64,000 nt of DNA from Selenomonas sputigena_A (GTDB lineage Bacteria; Bacillota; Negativicutes; Selenomonadales; Selenomonadaceae), in the NCBI RefSeq assembly GCF_051603425.1, contig NZ_CP194411.1, positions 1,922,001-1,986,000 on the forward strand. Reading direction: 5' to 3'. The notes under the pieces were generated by a model, which did no database searches, was not told the origin of the DNA, and was given only the letters and a program-made list of their open reading frames with translations. The position numbers were made by a program, and so were the translations under genes. Numbering within the stretch: the stretch's first letter is position 1; each line of letters begins with the position of its first letter. Shown piece by piece: positions 51,489-58,527 of this stretch.

Positions 51489-52709
51489 ATGGCAAAGGCA
51501 AAAGTAAAAAAAGTCGTGCTGGCATATTCGGGCGGTCTGGACACCTCCGTCATCATTCCGTGGCTCAAAGAAAACTACGACGGTTGCGAGGTCATCGCGG
51601 CGTGCGTCGACATCGGGCAGGGCGATGAGGTCGCGCCTGTGCATGACAAGGCGCTGAAGTCCGGCGCATCGAAGGCATACGTCGAGGATCTCACGCAGGA
51701 GTTCCTTGAGGAGTATGTTTGGCCGACGCTCAAGGCGCAGGCGGTCTACGAAGGCAAGTATCTTCTGGGCACATCGTTCGCGCGTCCTCTGATCGCCAAG
51801 CGCCTTGTGGAAATCGCGAAGGAAGAGGGAGCCGACGCCATCGCGCACGGCGCGACGGGCAAGGGCAACGATCAGGTGCGTTTCGAGCTCACGATCAAGG
51901 CGCTCGCGCCGAATCTCACGATCATCGCCCCGTGGCGCGAGTGGGAGCTCGGTGCGCGCACGGAAGAAATCGAGTACGCGAAGAAGCACGGCATTCCTGT
52001 TGCCGAGGAAAACAAGACGTACAGCATGGACCGCAATATCTGGCACCTGTCGCACGAAGGTTCCGATCTTGAAGATCCGTGGAACGAACCGAAGAACGAG
52101 ATGTTCCTGATCTCGAAAGCACCTGAGGATGCACCGGATAAGCCCGAGTACGTCACGGTTGATTTCGAGAAAGGCGTTCCCGTCGCCGTCAACGGCGAAA
52201 AGCTCGGTGCGGTCGAGCTTTTGACGAAACTCAACGAGATCGGTGCGAGAAACGGCGTCGGCATTACGGATATATGCGAGAACCGCCTCGTCGGCATGAA
52301 GTCGCGCGGCGTCTACGAGAATCCCGGCGGAGCGATCCTTTACTATGCGCACCGCGAGCTTGAGTATCTGTGCCTCGACCGTGCGACGTATCACTACAAG
52401 GAAGGTGTCGCCATCCGCTTCGGCGAGCTCGTCTACGACGGCATGTGGTTCTGCCAGCTCAGGGAAGCGCTGCAGGCGTTCGTCGATAGCACGCAAGAGA
52501 GCGTCACGGGCACGGTGCGCCTGAAGCTCTACAAGGGCAATATCATCAGCGCCGGTTCGAAGTCGCCGTACTCGCTCTACAGCCAGGAGTTCGTGACATT
52601 TGAGCGCGACGAGGTCTACGACCAGTCCGACGCGACGGGCTTCATCAACCTCTTCGGCTTGCCCTTGAAGGTGCGCGCCCTCATGCAGGAAAAGGCGGGG
52701 AAGAAATGA
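51489..52709 (+). CDS. argG: Argininosuccinate synthase
   Basis: ArgG, 406 residues, ATP-dependent joining of citrulline and aspartate. Motifs: PP-loop VLAYSGGLDTSVIIPWL, HGATGKGNDQVRFE, YSMDRNIWHLSHEGSDLEDP and MKSRGVYENPGG. ATG 51489 has AAGGAG eleven bases upstream. Its stop overlaps argH by four bases. Confidence 0.97.
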   Translation: MAKAKVKKVVLAYSGGLDTSVIIPWLKENYDGCEVIAACVDIGQGDEVAPVHDKALKSGASKAYVEDLTQEFLEEYVWPTLKAQAVYEGKYLLGTSFARPLIAKRLVEIAKEEGADAIAHGATGKGNDQVRFELTIKALAPNLTIIAPWREWELGARTEEIEYAKKHGIPVAEENKTYSMDRNIWHLSHEGSDLEDPWNEPKNEMFLISKAPEDAPDKPEYVTVDFEKGVPVAVNGEKLGAVELLTKLNEIGARNGVGITDICENRLVGMKSRGVYENPGGAILYYAHRELEYLCLDRATYHYKEGVAIRFGELVYDGMWFCQLREALQAFVDSTQESVTGTVRLKLYKGNIISAGSKSPYSLYSQEFVTFERDEVYDQSDATGFINLFGLPLKVRALMQEKAGKK

Positions 52710-54133
52710 GCGAGCAGCTTTGGGGCGGTCGTTTCTCCAAGAGCACGGATGAGATGATCAACGATTTCCAGGCGTCGATTTCCTTCGACAAGCGCATGTA
52801 CCGCGAGGACGTCGCGGGCAGCATTGCGCATGCGAAGATGCTCGCCAAGTGCGGCATCATCGCGGAAACGGATAAAGACGCCATCATCTCCGGGCTTCGT
52901 GATATCCTGCAAAAAATCGAGCACGGCGACTTCGACTTTTCCGTCGCGCTCGAAGATATCCACATGAACATTGAGAAGCGCCTGACCGACACCATCGGCG
53001 AGGCGGGCGGCAGACTGCACACGGCGCGCAGCCGCAACGACCAAGTCGCGCTCGACACGCACCTTTATGTGCGGTCTCAGACGCTCGCCGTGCTCGGCTG
53101 CATCGCCGACCTGCAGCGCGCGCTCGTCGAAACGGCGGAGCGCTATCCCGACGTGATCATGCCGGGATATACGCACCTGCAGCGCGCGCAGCCCATCCTC
53201 TTCGCGCATCACATGCTCGCCTACTTCTCCATGCTCGCACGCGACTTCTCGCGCTTCTTAGGCGTCTACGAGCGCGCGGACATCATGCCGCTCGGTGCTG
53301 GTGCGCTTGCGGGCACGACATTCCCCATCGACCGCGAGTTCGTGGCGGAGAAGCTTCACTTCGACGCCATCTATACGAACAGCCTCGATGCCGTCAGCGA
53401 CCGCGACTACATCATGGAATTCCTCTCCGCTGCCTCCATTCTTATGGTGCACTTGTCGCGGCTTTCGGAAGAGATCATCCTTTGGTGCTCGCGCGAGTTT
53501 TCCTTCATCGAGCTTGACGACGCGCACTGCACAGGCTCCTCCATGATGCCGCAGAAGAAGAATCCCGATGTCTCCGAGCTTGTGCGCGGCAAGACGGGAC
53601 GCGTCATTGGTCACCTCATGGCGATGCTCACGATCGTCAAGGGTCTGCCGCTCGCCTACAACAAGGATCTACAGGAAGATAAGGAAGGCGTGTTCGACGC
53701 CATTGACACGGTGAAATTCAGCCTCGCCGTTTATACCGCGCTCCTGCGCGGCATGACGGTCAAAGGCGATGTCATGAAACGCGCTGTCACAGAGGACTTC
53801 TCCAACGCCACCGACCTTGCCGACTACCTCGTAAAGAAAGGCATGCCGTTCAGAAAAGCGCACGCCGTCGCAGGACGTGCCGTGCATCTTTGCATCGAAC
53901 AGGGCAAGTGGCTCGAAGACATGACCATGGAAGAATTCCACGCCTTGTCCGACCTCTTCACGGACGACATAAAAGAAGCCATCCGTCCCGAAACCTGCGT
54001 GAAGAACCGCAATTCTTTGGGCGGCACCTCGTACAGCCAGACCGCATGGCAGCTTGAAAAGGCGAAAGCGCTGCTTGATGAGGAAGGGAAGAAGCAGGAA
54101 GTTTTGAAGAAGAAAGAAATTCGGCTCGATTGA
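52706..54133 (+). CDS. argH: Argininosuccinate lyase
   Basis: ArgH, 475 residues, splits argininosuccinate to arginine and fumarate. Motifs: WGGRFSKSTDEMINDFQASI, HTARSRNDQVALDTHLYVR, GYTHLQRAQPILFAHH and the flexible signature loop GSSMMPQKKNPD. Last gene of the arg operon; a strong terminator follows 55 bases later. Confidence 0.97.
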   Translation: MSEQLWGGRFSKSTDEMINDFQASISFDKRMYREDVAGSIAHAKMLAKCGIIAETDKDAIISGLRDILQKIEHGDFDFSVALEDIHMNIEKRLTDTIGEAGGRLHTARSRNDQVALDTHLYVRSQTLAVLGCIADLQRALVETAERYPDVIMPGYTHLQRAQPILFAHHMLAYFSMLARDFSRFLGVYERADIMPLGAGALAGTTFPIDREFVAEKLHFDAIYTNSLDAVSDRDYIMEFLSAASILMVHLSRLSEEIILWCSREFSFIELDDAHCTGSSMMPQKKNPDVSELVRGKTGRVIGHLMAMLTIVKGLPLAYNKDLQEDKEGVFDAIDTVKFSLAVYTALLRGMTVKGDVMKRAVTEDFSNATDLADYLVKKGMPFRKAHAVAGRAVHLCIEQGKWLEDMTMEEFHALSDLFTDDIKEAIRPETCVKNRNSLGGTSYSQTAWQLEKAKALLDEEGKKQEVLKKKEIRLD

Positions 54134-54188
54134 TGAGAGATCCCCTTGCCGGGCACATTATGCCGAATTGTGCATGAGATTTAGCAGA

Positions 54189-54220
54189 AAACGGAGTGTC
54201 ACTGCCGACACTCCGTTTTT
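54189..54220 (+). terminator. Terminator of the arg operon
   Basis: 12-bp perfect stem AAACGGAGTGTC/GACACTCCGTTT (189-200, 207-218), 6-base loop, T run to 220. Confidence 0.9.
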
Positions 54221-54232
54221 CTATTGGACTTT

Positions 54233-54406
54233 TCTATAGGAATCACTGATAAATTCATCTACCCATCTTCACACATCTACACTGTCCTGTCGTCGTCGAC
54301 AAATCCTCGACGTAGCCACTGCTACGCCTGCGGTTTGTCTCCTAGACAGGAACAGCGCATCTGTGCAAATCTGGGCAACTTCGTTTTATCAGCGTTTCCT
54401 ATAGGA
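54233..54406 (-). repeat. Dispersed palindromic repeat, copy C
   Basis: Inverted relative to copy A and about 97% identical to it over 147-149 bp (five differences counted by eye). Ends CTATAGGAATCACTGATAAA and TTTATCAGCGTTTCCTATAG; the outer eight bases (TATAGG) differ from copy A (TTAAGG) but remain complementary to each other. Lies between the arg terminator and the BREX-like region. Confidence 0.88.
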
Positions 54407-54540
54407 AGTACGGATAAATTCAGTCTCGCCATTTTAGAGCATCTTTTCTGTTCGGCAAATCCTTCGCATGGCTCTGCCATGTGTTCGCTTTGTCTTTTGA
54501 CGGAACGAAGAATCTTACCTGAAATCGTAAGAGGGTAGGC
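54403..54540 (-). repeat. Diverged repeat, copy D
   Basis: Abuts copy C. The left end ATAGGAAGTACGGATAAATTCAG and core CAAATCCT...TTTGTCTTTTGACGGAACGAAG align with copy C, but many bases differ. The central hairpin is kept with changed bases: CATGGC-TCT-GCCATG here against GTAGC-CACT-GCTAC in C. The right end is not clear. Confidence 0.6.
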
Positions 54541-54632
54541 CGAAGGAGCAGACTGATTGGGTGGTTTCAGGTGAGGATGGTTATGGGAATCGAATATAAT
54601 GCTACATCTCCCAAGAGAAAAGTACAAAAGTT

Positions 54633-54662
54633 TTGCGGGGGGGGGACACTCTGTGTTATACT
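54633..54662 (+). promoter_or_regulatory. Putative phase-variable promoter with G9 spacer tract, upstream of the BREX-like operon
   Basis: -35-like TTGCGG (54633-54638), extended -10 TGT-TATACT (54654-54662), spacer of 18 bp that includes most of a nine-G run (54637-54645). Loss of one G would give the optimal 17 bp. Predicted start near 54669, leader about 80 bases with AAGGAG before ATG 54749. The rest of the 615-base gap is the arg terminator and repeats C and D. Confidence 0.6.
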
Positions 54663-54748
54663 ATAAAGAATTATATATAAAAATAGGGAAAGTATTAGTT
54701 TTTGATGATAGAATTGAAAATTGTTGATAAAAACAAGGAGCGGAGCGC

Positions 54749-56191
54749 ATGGAGAATTTTGCTGGGAATGACTTTTTACGGGATGCTTTGCTGCAGCTGC
54801 TCAGACGGCATTATGAGAAGGGGTATCGTCTGGATTCGCTTGAGATGAAAAGATTGCGCGCCAAGTGGAAGGATGAGCATGGCGGCGAAGAATTGCGGGC
54901 GTCGGATGAAGCGGTACAAAAAGCGATCGCGTCGCTCACGGTTTCTACGGGGGGGATGGCGTATCTCATCGCGCAGGACGTCAAGGATTGGCTGCAGTTC
55001 ATCGTCACGCTGTATCTGGGAAAATTCAAGGTGATATTTTACGAGGCGTTCTTTGCTCGGCATCAGAAGAAGCTCTTCCAGGCGCATATCTTCAACGAGC
55101 AGATTCTTCAGGCGGTGCTTGAGGAGATCTTTCCGCGGCTTCACTATGGGAAAGCGTACTTTGGGAAGGCACAGGGGGCTGTTCCAGATGTTGTGAGGCA
55201 TGAGATCTTGGATATCTGGGGTGAGAAAACACTTTGGATGTACGAGCAGCTGGAACAGTGTCTCTACATCCCGCTTGATGCGATCAAGCAAGTCATGGGA
55301 CAGCAGCGGGAGTTCCTCTGGGTGTCGGAAGGGACATATACGCATATTTCGCACGTGAATATCGACGATGAGGTGAAGAAGAAGCTGCGGCAGGAAGCGC
55401 AGAATCTCGCCCAAGGGAAAGATTTCTGGAGCATCAAGGAACTGCCTGTCGATGATGTTCTTGCCGCAAACTACGAGTTGGAGACGAAGACGAACTCTGC
55501 GATCTATGATGCAGTCTATGCGCTCTGCTTGGAAGCGGACTTTGACCGAAAGGGCGATACGCTGACAAGGAAGCAGCAAGAGCAGCAAGAGCAGCACGAT
55601 CATGAACAGGGCAAGATGGCGCAGAAAATGTCAGCGATTGAGCGGATGCGTGCATATTGTCGTTCGCGTGATGTCTGCACGTTGTCGGAAATGCGGGCAC
55701 TAGCCAATCAATTTACAAAAAATAGTGTGACATTTTTACGGGCAGCGATGGAAGTGATGATACGTCTTGATGAAGAATATTTTGTTTCAGACACGCGTGT
55801 AAATTTTGATATAGCGAGAACGGATGAAGCGATTTCCGAAATTGTGACGGGAGAATATCTCGTATTGAGAGATTTTGTGACATTTGCTTACTTTCCTGCC
55901 TGTGATGCAGAGTGGAATCTGTTTTTGTTGGAAAGCTATTGCAGGCGATTCAGCAGAAAGTTTCGTTTTGAAGCGCCGCAGTTCAACCATAGTAATGTAG
56001 GAATAGTGATACGAAGGGCATCGTCGTTTAGGAACTACAATGACTTATTGGCAGATGCCGTTGCTCATGCGAATATGGAACTGAAGCGTCAGACAGTTGG
56101 GCAGTTCCTTTATGATTCCGGCTATATCGGAAAAATACCGATCGACAGGCAGTTGGATCATATTATCAAGTTGGCGAAAGCGAGGGTTTGA
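54749..56191 (+). CDS. Unrecognised protein leading the BREX-like operon (480 aa)
   Basis: I cannot place this protein in a family. It has no signal peptide or membrane span. Residues 1-90 are helical and charged. A pattern of small helical modules with strand-like turns (for example EFLWVSEGTYTHISHVNIDDEV around 190-215, and SVTFLRAAMEVMIRLDEEYFVSDTRVNF around 330-360) looks like repeated winged helices. A Gln/Glu/His-rich linker (about 275-300) separates the halves. ATG 54749 has AAGGAG nine bases upstream. Its stop touches the start of the BrxP-like gene, so it is translationally linked. The 3' third is AT-rich compared with the rest. It may be a regulator or an extra component of the defence system; that is inference. 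Confidence 0.75.
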   Translation: MENFAGNDFLRDALLQLLRRHYEKGYRLDSLEMKRLRAKWKDEHGGEELRASDEAVQKAIASLTVSTGGMAYLIAQDVKDWLQFIVTLYLGKFKVIFYEAFFARHQKKLFQAHIFNEQILQAVLEEIFPRLHYGKAYFGKAQGAVPDVVRHEILDIWGEKTLWMYEQLEQCLYIPLDAIKQVMGQQREFLWVSEGTYTHISHVNIDDEVKKKLRQEAQNLAQGKDFWSIKELPVDDVLAANYELETKTNSAIYDAVYALCLEADFDRKGDTLTRKQQEQQEQHDHEQGKMAQKMSAIERMRAYCRSRDVCTLSEMRALANQFTKNSVTFLRAAMEVMIRLDEEYFVSDTRVNFDIARTDEAISEIVTGEYLVLRDFVTFAYFPACDAEWNLFLLESYCRRFSRKFRFEAPQFNHSNVGIVIRRASSFRNYNDLLADAVAHANMELKRQTVGQFLYDSGYIGKIPIDRQLDHIIKLAKARV

Positions 56192-56192
56192 T

Positions 56193-58523
56193 ATTTATTC
56201 TTATACATACGATGCCGAGACGGGCGGCATCCTCTTGAACTCTTCGCCGACGCGGATGTCAAAGGAGCCGCGTCCCGTCTATGCGGCGGAGCTTGATGTC
56301 TTGGGATTCGATGCGTATTGGCAGTATGAGCGGCAGGATGAAGCGCCGTATCTGTGGGCGGAAGCCAATGCGTACTACTATCGCGGCATGTTGGTCGCGA
56401 AGCTCAAGGGCGGGGACGTGTATACGGCGCCGCAGATTCAGCTGATGGAGGATGAGCAGGGGCAGAGACTTCTGCCACAGGGTGCGGTGCTGCAGCGCAT
56501 CGATCTTGCAGGCATGGTCGAGAAGAATCGTGAGATGATGGACTTGATCGAGCAGACGACGGTGAAGAAGATCGTTGCCGTCTACGAGAAGTATCATGCA
56601 AAGCTTGATTGCTTCCACGTTGCCTTTTCGGGCGGCAAGGACAGCTGTGTTCTCCTCGATCTCGTGAAGAAGGCGCTGCCCAAGGGCAGTTTCGTCGTTG
56701 TTTTCGGCGATACGGGCATGGAGTTTCCCGATACATACGAGCTTGTCGATGCTGTGGAAGCGGAGTGCAAGGCGGAGGGCATCGCCTTCTATCGCGCCGC
56801 ATCGCATTTCAGCCCCGAAGATTCTTGGCGGCTTTTTGGTCCGCCGTCGCGAACGTTGCGTTGGTGCTGCTCGGTGCATAAGAGCACGCCGCAAACTTTG
56901 AAGATACGTGAGATACTGGGGAAAAAGAATTATATTGGTATGGATTTTGTTGGAGTTCGAGCAGCGGAAAGCATTCGGCGAAGCACTTATCAGTATGAAA
57001 ATTTTGGGAAGAAACAAAGGGGGCAATTCAGTCATAATTCAATTTTAGAATGGACATCAGCAGAAATCTGGCTCTATATCTATATGCATGGATTATTGAT
57101 TAACAGAACTTATAAAACTGGAAATGCCAGGGCTGGGTGTCTGTTTTGCCCAATGTCAGGTGGGGTGAGCGGCTTTTTTCGACGAGCAAATTATCCTGAG
57201 GCGATACAGCGCTATGCGGATGCAATCAAGGACAGCTACAGCGGATCGCAAAAGAAAGCGGAAACGTACCTTGTTAATGGAGGATGGAATGTCCGCAAGA
57301 ATGGCAGAGATTTGCGGAATAATCCATTTCGCTGTATTGAAACGGTAGAAAAAGATGCCGTTCGTATAATAGTCACAAATCCTGATTCTGATTGGCAAGA
57401 ATGGATGAAAACGCTTGGACATCTGCGTGTGGATGGAAATGCATATTGTTTAGAGTATAAGCAAGAAATGGTTAGATTCGTAGTGAAGGAAATAAAGGAT
57501 GGTTATGAAGTAAGAATACCAGAGAGAATATTGAAAGAGCATCCTGTTTTGAGTAAACTGTTTCGGCAGGTGTTCAGGAAGGGATCATATTGTAGTGCAT
57601 GTCGCGTATGCGAAACGAATTGTCCACACGGCTGTATAAGCTTTGTAGGCGGGAAAGTAAAAATCGAAGGTTGTATTCAGTGTCATCAATGTCATGATAT
57701 TGATAGTGGATGCTTGATGTTTCATTCATTAAGGCATCCGCAAGGAGGAGGCAGAACAATGAAGAGTTTGAATGCGTTTGCAGATCATGCACCGAAACCT
57801 GAATGGCTGAAAATGTTTTTTGAATTGAAAGAGGATTTTTTTACTCAGCATAGTTTGGGGCCCAATATGTATGATGTGTTTCGGAGATTTTTGCGTGATG
57901 CGGGTTTGAATGAAAAGAATCATTTCACACCACTAGCTGAGCTAATTTATCAATTAGGATGGGAAACGGCTGCGGCAGAAGGGATTATTTTGCTCAATTT
58001 AGCTATGGATAATCGTCAAATAGCTTGGTATATCGAAAATCTTGAATTAGATCAGATTTATGACAGAAAGACTGTTGAAGATATGCTTGTCTTGCACGAT
58101 GTAAAACCAAGAGATGCGAGGTCGATTGTGACGGCATTTAAGCGTCTCGTCACAACGCCTCTTGGCACAGTTCTAAACTTTGGCTACGTTTCGGACGATG
58201 GCAGTCTCTGCCGTACGAAATGCGTTGTTTCCGATGCGCGCGTGTTTCTCTACGGTCTTTTCAAGTTTGCCGAGAAGTGCGGCGACTACAAGGCGTTCAC
58301 GCTTTCGACGCTGCTCAATGATTCGATCGAGCGCGACGGCATCAGTCCGACGAGGATTTTCGGCGTGACGCGCGAGGAGGCGGAGCCGATGCTGCGCGGG
58401 CTTTCGGCGAAGTATCCGGATTTCATCGATGCTTCCTTTACGCATGATTTGGAGAAGATCACGTTGGCGGAGGACAAGAGTTCGGCGGATGTATTGGAGT
58501 TGTTCCGTACAGAGGGGGCTTGA
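56193..58523 (+). CDS. brxP: BREX type 4 BrxP-like PAPS-reductase/4Fe-4S protein
   Basis: About 776 residues. The N-terminal region (1-90) precedes an adenine-nucleotide alpha-hydrolase/PAPS reductase domain with PP-loop SGGKDS (146-151), the RWCCSVHK cysteines (225-226) and GCLFCPMSG (316, 319), which together could hold a 4Fe-4S cluster as in DndC. Residues 467-507 carry a ferredoxin-like set of eight or nine cysteines (SYCSACRVCETNCPHGC, then GCIQCHQC). The last 250 residues are a helical domain, possibly DUF4007-like. The start is uncertain: family-like sequence begins IYSYTYDAETGG at 56193, where an ATT codon follows GAGGG; in-frame ATGs at 56097 and 56112 overlap the previous gene heavily, and TTG 56235 or ATG 56256 would cut conserved residues. 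Probably modifies or senses DNA by sulfur chemistry. Confidence 0.82.
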   Translation: MYSYTYDAETGGILLNSSPTRMSKEPRPVYAAELDVLGFDAYWQYERQDEAPYLWAEANAYYYRGMLVAKLKGGDVYTAPQIQLMEDEQGQRLLPQGAVLQRIDLAGMVEKNREMMDLIEQTTVKKIVAVYEKYHAKLDCFHVAFSGGKDSCVLLDLVKKALPKGSFVVVFGDTGMEFPDTYELVDAVEAECKAEGIAFYRAASHFSPEDSWRLFGPPSRTLRWCCSVHKSTPQTLKIREILGKKNYIGMDFVGVRAAESIRRSTYQYENFGKKQRGQFSHNSILEWTSAEIWLYIYMHGLLINRTYKTGNARAGCLFCPMSGGVSGFFRRANYPEAIQRYADAIKDSYSGSQKKAETYLVNGGWNVRKNGRDLRNNPFRCIETVEKDAVRIIVTNPDSDWQEWMKTLGHLRVDGNAYCLEYKQEMVRFVVKEIKDGYEVRIPERILKEHPVLSKLFRQVFRKGSYCSACRVCETNCPHGCISFVGGKVKIEGCIQCHQCHDIDSGCLMFHSLRHPQGGGRTMKSLNAFADHAPKPEWLKMFFELKEDFFTQHSLGPNMYDVFRRFLRDAGLNEKNHFTPLAELIYQLGWETAAAEGIILLNLAMDNRQIAWYIENLELDQIYDRKTVEDMLVLHDVKPRDARSIVTAFKRLVTTPLGTVLNFGYVSDDGSLCRTKCVVSDARVFLYGLFKFAEKCGDYKAFTLSTLLNDSIERDGISPTRIFGVTREEAEPMLRGLSAKYPDFIDASFTHDLEKITLAEDKSSADVLELFRTEGA
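57742..57761 (+). promoter_or_regulatory. Strong internal ribosome-binding site and start within brxP
   Basis: AAGGAGGAGG (57742-57751) followed 7 bases later by an in-frame ATG at 57759 (Met523). It would give a 254-residue C-terminal protein on its own, suggesting either a nested gene product or a recent fusion of two genes. Confidence 0.6.
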
Positions 58524-58527
58524 GGAT

